Shown here: positions 51,103 to 60,535 of the stretch, piece by piece
How positions within the stretch are numbered: the stretch's first letter is position 1
Layout of the letters: each line of letters opens with the position of its first letter
Origin: an uncultured Acetobacteroides sp.
GTDB taxonomy: Bacteria; Bacteroidota; Bacteroidia; Bacteroidales; ZOR0009
DNA: 64,000 bases
Direction of reading: 5' to 3'
NCBI RefSeq assembly: GCF_963678165.1
Contig: NZ_OY782755.1
Span: forward strand, 2,356,001 to 2,420,000
Notes under the pieces: model-generated
What the model was told of the DNA's origin: nothing
Databases searched by the model: none
What the model saw: only the letters and a program-made list of their open reading frames with translations
Position numbers and translations under genes: made by a program

Positions 51103-51338
51103 TCTATAATTTTGTTGTCTTTCAGCATCCGTAGGAAATCGTCAAGATCTTTACGCAGGGTAGCCATGCTTACTGTAAACTTTCGGCTCAGAAACTTGCG
51201 CAGGGTTTCTACATCGCGTTCCTCTTCGAGCTGCCGGATGAGCTCTAGCCCTAGTGTGTTAACGGAGAATGAATCTCCTGTTTCGGGGTTAAATACAAAG
51301 CCTGTGTCGTTAATGACAACTGATGGTTTTACCTTCAT
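51099..51338 (-). CDS. PqqD-like protein
   Basis: The protein has 79 residues. MKVKPSVVINDTGFVFNPETGDSFSVNTLGLELIRQLEEERDVETLRKFL...DLDDFLRMLKDNKIIE fits the PqqD fold: a beta hairpin ending in N-x-x-G, then three helices and an acidic C-terminal helix. PqqD domains bind leader peptides of ribosomally made peptides or act with HPr-kinase-like and ATP-grasp enzymes. It is the first gene of the six-gene operon. I found no precursor peptide on either side, so the partner could be encoded elsewhere or the protein could act as a carrier. Confidence 0.8.
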   Translation of the reverse strand: MKVKPSVVINDTGFVFNPETGDSFSVNTLGLELIRQLEEERDVETLRKFLSRKFTVSMATLRKDLDDFLRMLKDNKIIE

Positions 51339-52202
51339 GATTCTGCAAAATTTGCACGTTATGCGTTCTGTTAATCGTAGCAGTTAGTAAACAGGGCTTT
51401 CGAAAAGAAAGTTTATTTATGGTATAAAAATCTACAACAGGGTCCTTACGTCAGCGATAGCATTGACAGCTGGCCTAGCCTAGAAGCGTCGTAACGGCTG
51501 CAAAGCCAGCCTACAAAGCAGTGCCACCGGAGGAGAGGCACTGTCTCAGCAAAGACCTTTCCCCTTTTGCGTTGGCACAGCAAGGTGCTCCAGCTATCGG
51601 CCAGCCTACACTAGAGCCCCTCCTTCCGCTAGCCGCAGTCCAAAAGGGATGGACAGGGGGCGAGCAAGGCTATCTTTCAGAAAATACATATTTGCCCGAC
51701 CCCGGGCCACCATCATCGACATGATGTAAAGCCTTGCCCGACCCCGGGCCGACACTGTCAACAGCAAAATAGCACTTGCCCGACCCCGGGCCAGCACTAT
51801 CTGCAAGCAAACAGCTCTTGCCCGACCTCGGGCCAACACCATTCACAAGTAAACTGCTCTGACCCGACCCCGGGCCAAATCATCGCCGACAAAGAAGCAG
51901 GTCTCCGTCCCCTAGGCAAGCGCTACATGCCCACAGGCAGCACTAGTCGCCCCCCGGGCAAGCACGCTCCCCTGCTACATAACCCCACACCGAGGCTATA
52001 CCGCCACCAGCAGGCTACGTCATGCCGCGGCATGTACCCGCGCAGATACCGTACTTAAGCGTCTTGCTTAGGGGGAAAGTGGTGTAAGCATGTTTTCGAA
52101 AGACGATGGCTAGATGCTGCATTGTACAGGGTAGCCTTAGCTGCGCAGCCATGGCCAAACCGCTATGCCACTAATACACTATTAATCCATAACCATACTA
52201 GG
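51339..52202. other. 864-base gap, mostly repeats
   Basis: The right-hand part of the promoter for the operon on the left must lie near 51340-51450. A gcaaaattt stretch sits just upstream of the PqqD-like ATG, but no convincing -7/-33 pair is visible. From 51689 to about 51880 lies the 42-bp array. The GC-rich remainder (51900-52200) has no coding frame I trust. Confidence 0.5.
51689..51880. repeat. Array of five units with exact 42-bp period
   Basis: The core GCCCGACCCCGGGC begins at 51694, 51736, 51778, 51820 and 51862, always 42 apart, with one or two changes in the last units. Each core is a 5-bp hairpin with a 4-base loop (GCCCG accc CGGGC). The sequences between cores are only loosely similar, so the regular spacing is the main conserved property. 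Confidence 0.9.
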
Positions 52203-52946
52203 CTACTCCTCGTACTTCATCCGGCGGGTCATGCCACCATCAATAACAAGGTTTTCGCCCGAGATGAAGTTGTTAGCCGAGTCGCTCAGGAAGATGCAGG
52301 CTCGGGCAATATCTTCGGGGATGCCCACGCGCTGCGAGAAGTGCTGGGTATGGTCTATTTTACGAAGCCCGGCGTAGTCTTCAACCTCAATCCAGCCGGG
52401 ACTGATGCAGTTTACCTGAATGCGCTTGGTGGCCAGCGATGCCGCCATGGCGTGGGTAAGCGCCACAATGCCACCCTTGGAGGCAGCATAGGCCTCGGAG
52501 TTGGGCTCCGACATCATGGCTCGGGTGGATGCTATATTGACGATAGCGCTCCCCTCGGGCATCCGTGCTGCTGCCTCACGCGAGCACAGGAAGACGCTGC
52601 GCAGGTTGGTGTTGATGATGCGATCCCAATTATCGAGGCTCAGCTCAAAGGGCGATTTCCACTCCGAAATACCGGCATTGTTGATCAGGATGTCGACCTT
52701 CTTGCGGTAGCTGTCGATAATCTCGAATAGCGATTCGATGGATACTGGAATGCTAACATCGGTGACGATGAAGTGGGCATCGCCCCCGCTATCTATGATG
52801 ATCTTTTCGAGCTCTTCGCCCTTTTTCACATCGATATCAGCAAGAAAAATGGTTGCCCCCAGATTCGCAAAGGCTAATGCTATAGACTTACCAATGCCGC
52901 TTGCCGCACCGGTAACCACCACTACTTTGTTCTTCAAATATCCCAT
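52203..52946 (-). CDS. Short-chain dehydrogenase/reductase
   Basis: The protein has 247 residues and is a classical SDR. TGAASGIG lies near residue 12, DILINNAG near 88, the catalytic Ser in IVNIAST, YAASK near 153, and the C-terminal SGENLVIDGGMTRRM. It is close in layout to glucose-1-dehydrogenase and 3-oxoacyl-ACP reductase types, and the substrate is not determined. It is monocistronic, divergent from the peptidase gene on its right. Confidence 0.9.
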   Translation of the reverse strand: MGYLKNKVVVVTGAASGIGKSIALAFANLGATIFLADIDVKKGEELEKIIIDSGGDAHFIVTDVSIPVSIESLFEIIDSYRKKVDILINNAGISEWKSPFELSLDNWDRIINTNLRSVFLCSREAAARMPEGSAIVNIASTRAMMSEPNSEAYAASKGGIVALTHAMAASLATKRIQVNCISPGWIEVEDYAGLRKIDHTQHFSQRVGIPEDIARACIFLSDSANNFISGENLVIDGGMTRRMKYEE

Positions 52947-53162
52947 GGCATGCTCGTGTTTTTATCCATACTGCGTGTCCGCCTACTGGTAGGCTTGCCC
53001 CCAATCTGCCGCCCGAAAACCTACGCCGATATGCCGCTAGCTATCAGCGGGCAGATGCCCGCCTAGTACAGCAAACTGCACAGCCCAACGCCCTACCTCA
53101 TTCTAAACAACCTAGCGCTATTTTAGGTAAGTTTACCAGGTACACATTACAATAGCAACACC

Positions 53163-55355
53163 ATGAAAAATTTAGTTCTACTAGCCACCACCGGGCTCTG
53201 CCTGTCGGCCAGCCTCGCAGGGGCGCAGGGCAAAAAGTGCGACTACGAGAGGGCCGACACGCTCGCCAAAATAGGCGGGTACTTCTACAACAAGGGGGTA
53301 CGGCCTACTTGGATCGAGGGCACGAGCACGTTCTGGTACCTCAACCACGAGCGCGCTGGCGATAGGTTCTACCTGATTGATGCGGCCAAAAAGGAGAAGC
53401 GCCTAGCGTTTAACGCCGACTCGCTTGCCTCTAGGCTCTCGAAAGCCGCCAGTGGTAAGATTGATGCCAGCAAGCTTCCGTTTACCACCATCACCGTTGA
53501 GGCAAACCTCCAGAACCTGTCGTTCGACTACGATGGCTCGACTTGGAGGTACGCCATCGCCACCAATGCCCTCAATCGCCTCCCCAATACGCCCACCTGC
53601 AGCACGCCCCAAAGCAACAAAGTGCTCTCGCCCGATGGCAAGTGGCAGGCCTACATCAAGGACTTCAACCTGTTTGTCTTCAACCTAAGCGATAAAAAGG
53701 AGATACGGCTCTCGGAAGATGGCGTATCGGGCAACCACTACGGATCGGAGATCTTTTGGTCGCCCGATTCCAGGAAGATTGCAACCACCAAGGTTCGCGA
53801 GGTTACCGAGCGAAAGATCCCGCTGGTGGAGTCGAGTCCAGCATCGCAACGCCAGCCAATCTTAAAGTGGATAGACTACGCCAAACCCGGCGATCCGCTC
53901 CCCATCTACACCCCAGCGCTCTTCGACGTGGAGGGTAAAAAGCAGATTCAAGTCGATGCCCAACCCTACGCCAACCAGTTCTACCTCTCGCTAACGGGGT
54001 GGCGCAAGGATAGCCGCGCCTTCACCTTCGAGTTCAACCAACGTGGCCATCAGGTGTACCAGGTTGCCGAAGCCGATGCATCAACCGGCAAGGTAAGGCC
54101 GCTGGTTAACGAGCAGTCGAACACCTTTGTCGAGTACTACAAGAACTACAGGTACGACCTGAACGATGGCCACGAGATGCTGTGGATTTCGAATCGTGAT
54201 GGCTGGAGGCATATCTACCTGATCGATTGCAATACAGGCAAGGCGAAACAGATCACCAAAGGAGAGTGGGTTGTTCGCAACGTGGTAAATGTTGATGAGG
54301 CTAAAAAGACCATCCTTTTCACGGCATCGGGCATCAACAAGGGCGAAGATCCCTACCTCATCCACTACTACAGCGTTGGATTCGATAGCCGCAACCTTAC
54401 ATGCTTAACCCCAGAGAGGGCCAACCATACGGCTACCTTCTCGAAGGATTACACCTACATGGTAGATGTGTACTCACGCCCCGATACCGTACCCGTTAGC
54501 GTCCTTCGCGATGCCTCCAACGGAAAGGTTACGATGATGCTTGAGCAGGGTGATATCAGCGAGGTGGTAAAGAAGGGTTGGACAATGCCGGAGGTCTTAA
54601 GCGCAAAGGGTCGCGATGGTAAAACCGATATTTGGGGTACCATTCTTCGTCCATACAACTTCGATGCAGGCAAATCGTATCCCGTGGTGGAGATGATCTA
54701 CGCAGGACCTCACGATTCGCACGTGCCAAAGGATTTCTCGGTTTACTACCACCTCTGCTCACGCCTTTCCGATTTAGGATTCGTTGTGGTACTTATTGAT
54801 GGCATGGGCACCGGAAACCGCTCTAAGGCTTTCCATGATGTTTGCTGGAAGAACCTAAAGGATGCCGGCTTCCCCGACCGCATTGCATGGATTAAGGCTG
54901 CTGCCGCAAAGTATCCCTACATGGATACTACCCGCGTTGGCATCTATGGCTGGTCGGCAGGCGGACAGAATGCAATGGCGGCGCTACTCTTCCATAACGA
55001 TTTCTACAAGGCTGCCGTTGCACTCTGTGGCTGCCACGACAACCGTATGGACAAGATTTGGTGGAACGAGCAATGGATGGGCTACCCTATTGATGAGTCG
55101 TACTCGCAATGCTCCAATGTCGACAACGCATGGCGCCTTAAGGGCAAACTGCTGCTGATTAACGGCGAACTTGACGACAACGTCGATCCGGCATCTACCC
55201 TTCAGGTCGTTTCGGCTCTAATAAAAGCCAACAAGAACTTCGAGCAGCTATATCTTCCCGGATTTAGCCATAACCTAGGAGCACCATTCGTAATGCATAA
55301 GATTCACGACTTCTTCGTAAAGACATTGATGAACCAAACACCACCAGAGTGGTAG
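53163..55355 (+). CDS. Secreted S9-family (dipeptidyl peptidase IV-like) serine peptidase
   Basis: The protein has 730 residues with a signal peptide ([22 protein letters not shown]). An N-terminal beta-propeller is followed by an alpha/beta hydrolase domain from about residue 490. The nucleophile is in [14 protein letters not shown], the Asp in [11 protein letters not shown], and the His in [13 protein letters not shown]. The double-Glu region of DPP-IV is not clearly seen, so exact dipeptidase specificity is uncertain. It probably acts in the periplasm on peptides. The gene is monocistronic with a clear terminator. Confidence 0.9.
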   Translation: MKNLVLLATTGLCLSASLAGAQGKKCDYERADTLAKIGGYFYNKGVRPTWIEGTSTFWYLNHERAGDRFYLIDAAKKEKRLAFNADSLASRLSKAASGKIDASKLPFTTITVEANLQNLSFDYDGSTWRYAIATNALNRLPNTPTCSTPQSNKVLSPDGKWQAYIKDFNLFVFNLSDKKEIRLSEDGVSGNHYGSEIFWSPDSRKIATTKVREVTERKIPLVESSPASQRQPILKWIDYAKPGDPLPIYTPALFDVEGKKQIQVDAQPYANQFYLSLTGWRKDSRAFTFEFNQRGHQVYQVAEADASTGKVRPLVNEQSNTFVEYYKNYRYDLNDGHEMLWISNRDGWRHIYLIDCNTGKAKQITKGEWVVRNVVNVDEAKKTILFTASGINKGEDPYLIHYYSVGFDSRNLTCLTPERANHTATFSKDYTYMVDVYSRPDTVPVSVLRDASNGKVTMMLEQGDISEVVKKGWTMPEVLSAKGRDGKTDIWGTILRPYNFDAGKSYPVVEMIYAGPHDSHVPKDFSVYYHLCSRLSDLGFVVVLIDGMGTGNRSKAFHDVCWKNLKDAGFPDRIAWIKAAAAKYPYMDTTRVGIYGWSAGGQNAMAALLFHNDFYKAAVALCGCHDNRMDKIWWNEQWMGYPIDESYSQCSNVDNAWRLKGKLLLINGELDDNVDPASTLQVVSALIKANKNFEQLYLPGFSHNLGAPFVMHKIHDFFVKTLMNQTPPEW

Positions 55356-55366
55356 AATAAAATAAT

Positions 55367-55403
55367 AAAAGCCGTTTCGATTATTCTGAAACGGCTTTTT
55401 TCT
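55367..55403 (+). terminator. Terminator after the S9 peptidase gene
   Basis: The 12-bp stem AAAAGCCGTTTC / GAAACGGCTTTT has a 9-base loop and is followed by more T. It probably also limits transcripts arriving from the his operon. Confidence 0.88.
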
Positions 55404-55466
55404 TTATATGAATCAACGAAACAACAGCGTCTTTAGTCTTGATACTTGCGTCTTGCGTCTAACAGA

Positions 55467-56066
55467 TTACTTATGCCTTTCCTTAAGGATAGCCATTACA
55501 TCGTCCCACGAGTAGCCCTTTGCCGCAAGCAGAACGGTTGTATGGAACATCAGATCGGCAGCCTCATTGAGGAATAGCTCACGGTTGTCATCCTTTGCCT
55601 CTATAACCAATTCAACAGCCTCCTCACCCACCTTTTGGGCAATCTTGTTGATACCCTTTTGGAATAGTTTCGCCGTGTACGATGCCTCAACATCCATATC
55701 GCGCTTGCGCTGGTTGACTACCGCCTCAAGCTCGTAAAGGAATTCTAGGTTGCGAGGACTATTCACCTCATTCCAGCAGGTATCGGAGCCGGTATGGCAG
55801 GTTGGTCCCATAGGCTCTGCCTTAACCAGCAGGGCGTCGCTATCGCAGTCGGAAGCAATATCTACCAACTTAAGGAAGTTCCCGCTCTCCTCGCCTTTTG
55901 TCCATAGCCTATTCTTGCTGCGGCTAAAGAAGGTAACTTGCTTTAGCTCCAACGTTTTTTGGTAGGCTTCCTCGTTCATGTAGCCCAACATTAGCACCTT
56001 TCCGGTTGCTGCATCCTGTATGATGGCTGGCACTAAGCCGCCTTGCTTTTCGAAATCGATATTCAT
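55467..56066 (-). CDS. hisIE: Bifunctional phosphoribosyl-AMP cyclohydrolase / phosphoribosyl-ATP pyrophosphatase
   Basis: The product is about 199 residues from MNIDFEKQGGLVPAIIQD; the frame extends to 56084. The HisI domain (residues 1-105) has VLMLGYMNEEAYQKTL, DCDSDALL and the zinc Cys in GPTCHTGSDTCW. The HisE domain (about 110-199) has KINKIAQKVGEEAVELVIEAK with ELFLNEAADLMFH. Together they do steps 2 and 3 of histidine synthesis. It is last in the his operon, 195 bases after hisF, with a stretch of no clear function between. Confidence 0.95.
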   Translation of the reverse strand: MNIDFEKQGGLVPAIIQDAATGKVLMLGYMNEEAYQKTLELKQVTFFSRSKNRLWTKGEESGNFLKLVDIASDCDSDALLVKAEPMGPTCHTGSDTCWNEVNSPRNLEFLYELEAVVNQRKRDMDVEASYTAKLFQKGINKIAQKVGEEAVELVIEAKDDNRELFLNEAADLMFHTTVLLAAKGYSWDDVMAILKERHK

Positions 56067-56261
56067 TGTTTTTTCTTTTAACACAGAGACTCTGAAGCAC
56101 AGAGTCCGCTGAAATTTATTTTGATTAAAAAAGATGTTAGACGTTAGATTTTAGAAACTATGTTATTTCGCCCTTTCAGCCTAGCCCTAGCAGGCTCTGC
56201 TTTATGATTACGCCCTTTCAGTGCTTGGATTAACTCCTTTAACTTCCGAATAACTTCTTCT

Positions 56262-57017
56262 TTAAATCCTCACCGTAACCCCTTTATCCTTCAGGAACTG
56301 CTTTAAACCCGGAATCCGAATCTCGCCAAAGTGGAAAACACCTGCTGCAAGCGCCGCATCAGCCTTACCCTTGGTAAAGGTGTCGTAGAAATCCATCATA
56401 TTCCCAGCGCCTCCCGAGGCTATTACAGGAATTGAGAGCATATTGGAGAGTTCTGCAAGCGTTTCGTTGGCATAGCCTTCGTGAACGCCATCGTGATCCA
56501 TAGAAGTAAAGAGTATTTCGCCAGCACCCAACTCCTGGGCACGTTTAGCCCACGAGAAGAGTTCAAAATCGGTAGGAATCCGACCTCCATTTAGGTGTAC
56601 CACCCATTTACCCTCAATACACTTGGCATCGATAGCCACCACAACGCACTGGCTGCCGAACTTTGCCGCCAAATCGGCAATGAGCTGCGGATTGCGAACC
56701 GCTGCCGAGTTAATTGATACCTTATCTGCTCCGTTACGCAGCAGCAGCTGTACATCGTCCAACGTGCTAATGCCACCACCAACGGTAAACGGAATGTTTA
56801 TGCGCTCGGCAATACGCTGCACCAGTTCAGCAAAGGTTTTACGCCCCTCGTGGGTGGCGGTAATATCGAGGAACACCAACTCGTCGGCACCCTCTTTGGC
56901 ATACAGTTCAGCAAGATCAACAGGGTCGCCGGCATCGCGAAGGTTAAGAAAGTTGGTTCCCTTTACGGTTCTGCCATCCTTAATATCCAAGCATGGTATA
57001 ATTCGTTTTGATAGCAT
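56262..57017 (-). CDS. hisF: Imidazole glycerol phosphate synthase, cyclase subunit
   Basis: The protein has 251 residues and a TIM barrel. The catalytic Asp are in [16 protein letters not shown] (D11) and VVVAIDAK (about D130). [31 protein letters not shown] and [12 protein letters not shown] are the standard phosphate-binding loops. With HisH it forms IGP and AICAR. It begins two bases after hisA. Confidence 0.96.
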   Translation of the reverse strand: MLSKRIIPCLDIKDGRTVKGTNFLNLRDAGDPVDLAELYAKEGADELVFLDITATHEGRKTFAELVQRIAERINIPFTVGGGISTLDDVQLLLRNGADKVSINSAAVRNPQLIADLAAKFGSQCVVVAIDAKCIEGKWVVHLNGGRIPTDFELFSWAKRAQELGAGEILFTSMDHDGVHEGYANETLAELSNMLSIPVIASGGAGNMMDFYDTFTKGKADAALAAGVFHFGEIRIPGLKQFLKDKGVTVRI

Positions 57018-57019
57018 TT

Positions 57020-57736
57020 CTACACCTCCTTTGCCAACTCGTTAATGTCAATTTTATTCTCGTAGATAGCCTTGCCAATAATAGCCCCCCAAAGCCCCAT
57101 AGCCTTTAGCTGCCTTACCTCATCGATAGAGGTTACACCACCGCTGGCAACCAGCTTTATTCCGGGGAACTTGCTCAGCAAATCGCCGTAAAGCCCTACA
57201 GCGCTACCCAAAAGCATTCCATCCTTGCTTACATCAGTACAGATAAAACGCTTAGCGCCTTTATTCAGGTAGTCTGATATAAATTCTAACAATTCAATGC
57301 TTTCTACGTTTTGCCAACCGTTTACGGCAACCATGCCATTAATGGTATCAGCACCAATTATAACTTTCTCTGCACCCCATCGTTCGAGCCAATAGAGCAC
57401 CTCAGTCTGGTTCTTTGCGGCAATACTTCCGGCAGTAATGGCAGCAGCCCCGGCATTAAGCGCCATCTCTACGCTAGTAGCATCGCGTAAACCTCCGCCA
57501 TAGTCAACCACAAGCGATGTTTTAGCAGCAATTTGCTCCAACACGCCAAGGTTTACAGGCTTCCCCTGTTTGGCACCGTCAAGATCCACCAAATGAAGAA
57601 ACTTAAAGCCTTTATCGGCAAACATCTGGGCTATTGCTAAAGGATTTTCGTTGTACACCTTCTTGGTGTCATATGCACCCTTTGTCAGCCTAACGCATTG
57701 CCCATTGATGATATCTATTGCGGGTATTATCCTCAT
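57020..57736 (-). CDS. hisA: ProFAR isomerase
   Basis: The protein has 238 residues and is a half-barrel relative of HisF. The first catalytic Asp is in [16 protein letters not shown] and the second in [11 protein letters not shown] near residue 168. [27 protein letters not shown] and [11 protein letters not shown] are the phosphate loops. It isomerises ProFAR in step 4 and lies five bases after hisH. Confidence 0.96.
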   Translation of the reverse strand: MRIIPAIDIINGQCVRLTKGAYDTKKVYNENPLAIAQMFADKGFKFLHLVDLDGAKQGKPVNLGVLEQIAAKTSLVVDYGGGLRDATSVEMALNAGAAAITAGSIAAKNQTEVLYWLERWGAEKVIIGADTINGMVAVNGWQNVESIELLEFISDYLNKGAKRFICTDVSKDGMLLGSAVGLYGDLLSKFPGIKLVASGGVTSIDEVRQLKAMGLWGAIIGKAIYENKIDINELAKEV

Positions 57737-57741
57737 CTTTT

Positions 57742-58326
57742 CTACAGTTTTAAGAAGTTGCTGAGCAATCGCTCACCCATTTCGCCACTTTTCTCGGGGT
57801 GAAACTGGCAACCAAAGAAGTTATCCTTCTCGAGCGATACACTAAATGGAAGAATATAGTTGCATACCGATGAAGTATTTACACAGCATTCGGCATAGTA
57901 GCTGTGCACAAAGTAGAAGTGCGATTCCTCGGGAATACCCTTAAAAATCAGACTTCCATTTGTCCTGATGCTGTTCCATCCCATGTGGGGAATCTTATCC
58001 TTAGCAGGGAACTTGTTTACAACCGTATCAAAAATGGCAAGCCCCTCGACATCGCCCTCCGCTGTTCTGGCACACATTAGCTGCATCCCAAGACAAATGC
58101 CTAAAATGGGTACGTTTAGTCCCTTTATTGCAGCATCCAACCCTTTACTTTTAAGGGCATCCATTGCAAACTCAGCATGCCCTACGCCCGGGAAAATAAC
58201 CCGCTTAGCATTGCCTACAACATCTGCATCGCTACTAAGAATAGGCTTTACCCCCAATCGGTTTAACGCAAACTCTACCGATTTAACGTTACCCGCACCG
58301 TAATCTACAATCACCAAATCTGCCAT
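57742..58326 (-). CDS. hisH: Imidazole glycerol phosphate synthase, glutaminase subunit
   Basis: The protein has 194 residues and is a class I glutamine amidotransferase. DYGAGNVKSVEFALNRLG, the catalytic Cys in PILGICLGMQLMC (about residue 80), and His/Glu in FGCQFHPEKSGEMG. It feeds ammonia to HisF. Its ATG overlaps the hisB stop by one base. Confidence 0.96.
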   Translation of the reverse strand: MADLVIVDYGAGNVKSVEFALNRLGVKPILSSDADVVGNAKRVIFPGVGHAEFAMDALKSKGLDAAIKGLNVPILGICLGMQLMCARTAEGDVEGLAIFDTVVNKFPAKDKIPHMGWNSIRTNGSLIFKGIPEESHFYFVHSYYAECCVNTSSVCNYILPFSVSLEKDNFFGCQFHPEKSGEMGERLLSNFLKL

Positions 58327-59474
58327 TACACAACTCCTTTTGTTGATGGAATCTCGTTGCTAACCTTCGATATATCACGACGAATTGCGTCCTTAACCGC
58401 CTTTGCCAGTCCCTTAAAGATGCCCTCCGCAATGTGGTGCTCGTTTTCGCCCTGCGCACTGATGTGCAGGTTGCAGCGAGCCCCTTCGGCAAACGACTTA
58501 AAGAAGTGCTTTATAAGCTCTGTTGGCAGATCGCCAATCTTCTCGCGCTTAAAGTTTACGTTCCACTCCAAATCTGTTCTGCCTCCAAAATCGAGAAGGA
58601 TTGAGGCGCTAGACTCATCCATAGGTAGACAGAAGGCGTATCTTTCTATTCCTGCTTTATTTCCCAAAGCCTTTGTAAATGCTTCGCCAAGGACAATTGC
58701 AGCATCTTCAACCGAATGGTGCTCATCTACATGCAAATCTCCCTTAACGGTTAACTTCAGGTCGATGCCGGAGTGCTTAGTAAAGAGCTCCAGCATGTGA
58801 TTAAGAAAGCCGATACCTGTATCAATCGAAGCACGACCATTTCCGTCGAGGTTTAGCTCTAAGTCGATATCAGTCTCGTTGGTAGTGCGCTTTGCAGCAA
58901 CTTTTCGCTGACCAAATCGAAGGAACTCGTAGATTTTCTCCCACGAAAGCGTCTCCAAGGCAACGTATTCGGCAAGAGCGTGCGCCTTGCTACTAATCTC
59001 ATCTGATCCTAGATTCGAACCATCGTTTATCCAAATAGTTTTGCATCCGAGGTTCTTAGCCATTTCTACATCTGTAATCCTATCACCGATTACAAATGAA
59101 TTCTCAATGTCATACTCACCCTCTAGGTACGAGGTTAGCATGCCAATACGAGGCTTACGATTGGGCGAATTCTCGCTAGGGAAGCTCCTGTCGATGTGAA
59201 ATGCATCGAACTTTACACCTACCGATTCAAGAATTTCGAGCATAAGTCCTTGTACCTCATCAAATGCCTGCTGAGTATATGATGCAGTACCCAAGCCATC
59301 CTGATTGGTAACCATAACCAGCATGTAGTCCAACTCCTTGGCAATACGCGCCATCATCGAAATGGCATTGGGATAGAACTTCAGCTTAGCGATGCTATCA
59401 ACCTGACAATCTTCGGGCTCTAGAATCAGCGTTCCATCCCTATCTACAAATAGTATCTTCTTCTTTTCTGCCAT
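58326..59474 (-). CDS. hisB: Histidinol-phosphatase / imidazoleglycerol-phosphate dehydratase
   Basis: The product is about 382 residues from MAEKKKILFVDRDGTLI; the frame extends to 59501, but that would overlap hisC. The N-terminal HAD phosphatase (residues 1-165) has DRDGT and VMVTNQDG. The C-terminal IGP dehydratase (about 185-382) has TGIGFLNHMLELFTKHSGIDL, DEHHSVEDAAIVLGEA and ENEHHIAEGIFK, the two metal-binding His clusters. This enteric-type fusion covers steps 6 and 8. It starts one base after the hisC stop. Confidence 0.96.
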   Translation of the reverse strand: MAEKKKILFVDRDGTLILEPEDCQVDSIAKLKFYPNAISMMARIAKELDYMLVMVTNQDGLGTASYTQQAFDEVQGLMLEILESVGVKFDAFHIDRSFPSENSPNRKPRIGMLTSYLEGEYDIENSFVIGDRITDVEMAKNLGCKTIWINDGSNLGSDEISSKAHALAEYVALETLSWEKIYEFLRFGQRKVAAKRTTNETDIDLELNLDGNGRASIDTGIGFLNHMLELFTKHSGIDLKLTVKGDLHVDEHHSVEDAAIVLGEAFTKALGNKAGIERYAFCLPMDESSASILLDFGGRTDLEWNVNFKREKIGDLPTELIKHFFKSFAEGARCNLHISAQGENEHHIAEGIFKGLAKAVKDAIRRDISKVSNEIPSTKGVV

Positions 59475-59475
59475 T

Positions 59476-60513
59476 CTACATGATGTATTGGGTAAGAGCA
59501 CTAACTAACATCTCGTTCTCATCGGGAGTACCAACGGTTAAGCGGATACATCCTTCGCACCACTTTTCCTTCGATCTGTCGCGGGCTACAATGCCGCAAT
59601 CGAGCAAAAACTGAAATACATTTGCCGTATCCTTAAACTTAACCAGCAAAAAGTTAGCATCCGATGGGTAAACCTTATCTACAATATCCAACTTCGAAAG
59701 TTCAGCACTCAGCCAATCGCGTTGCTCGACGATGATATCGACCTTTGCTCTGAAAGCCTCAGTGTCGTTAAGGCAGTTAAGCGCGACCTGCTGGCTGAGG
59801 ATATTTACGTTGTATGGAGCTTTAACCTTATCCATAACCGCCAAAAGTTCCTTAGAACCGATGCCAACACCTACACGAGCACCCGCCAATCCCCACGCCT
59901 TCGAAAGTGTCTGCATTACGAAAACATTAGGATACCTATCTATAAGCGAAATGGCACTCTCCGATTTTGTAAAGTCAATGTAGGCTTCATCAACAACCAC
60001 AAGACCATCAAAATTTGAGGCTAGTGTTTCTATAACATCAATTGGCACGAGGTTTCCGGTCGGATTATTGGGCGAGCAGACGAAAATTAGCCTTGTATTT
60101 TCGTCTACTGCGGCTAAAACAGCCTCCGCATCCACCGAAAAGTCTTCGCGCAAGAAAACCTTGGCTATTGCGACATCGTTTATCTCTGCCGAAACGGCAT
60201 ACATGCCGTAAGTCGACGGCATAACAATGGCGTTAGCCTTACCAGGATCGCAGGTAACCCGGTACAGAAGGTCTATAATTTCGTCGGAACCGTTACCTAT
60301 GAAGACATTCTCGGACTTCACTCCTTTTATCTGGGCAAGACATGCCTTTAGCTCCCTTTGGTGCGGATCGGGGTACCTGTTTACACCTGTATTGAACGGG
60401 TTTTCGTTGGCATCTATCCACACGTTTGCCTCGCCCGAAAAGTCGTCGCGAGCCGAAGAGTAAGGTTTTAGCCTCTTAATATTTTCCCTTAATATGTTGT
60501 TCAAATTAAACAT
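59476..60513 (-). CDS. hisC: Histidinol-phosphate aminotransferase
   Basis: The protein has 345 residues and is a fold-type I aminotransferase. GNGSDEIIDLLYR, SPNNPTGNLVP, VVVDEAYIDF and the PLP lysine in VMQTLSKAWGLAGARVG (about residue 208). It performs step 7. There are 22 bases from the hisD stop. Confidence 0.96.
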   Translation of the reverse strand: MFNLNNILRENIKRLKPYSSARDDFSGEANVWIDANENPFNTGVNRYPDPHQRELKACLAQIKGVKSENVFIGNGSDEIIDLLYRVTCDPGKANAIVMPSTYGMYAVSAEINDVAIAKVFLREDFSVDAEAVLAAVDENTRLIFVCSPNNPTGNLVPIDVIETLASNFDGLVVVDEAYIDFTKSESAISLIDRYPNVFVMQTLSKAWGLAGARVGVGIGSKELLAVMDKVKAPYNVNILSQQVALNCLNDTEAFRAKVDIIVEQRDWLSAELSKLDIVDKVYPSDANFLLVKFKDTANVFQFLLDCGIVARDRSKEKWCEGCIRLTVGTPDENEMLVSALTQYIM

Positions 60514-60535
60514 TTCAAAACGTTATTATTCAACA

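Noticed and set aside
51939-52110. Coding region in the GC-rich stretch right of the 42-bp array
   Set aside because: Frames are short and lack starts. The base composition reflects repeats.
51339-52202. Precursor peptide for the PqqD-like protein
   Set aside because: I looked for a short frame with a leader-like sequence on the minus strand upstream of 51338. Only repeat-derived frames (for example 51606-51842) are present.
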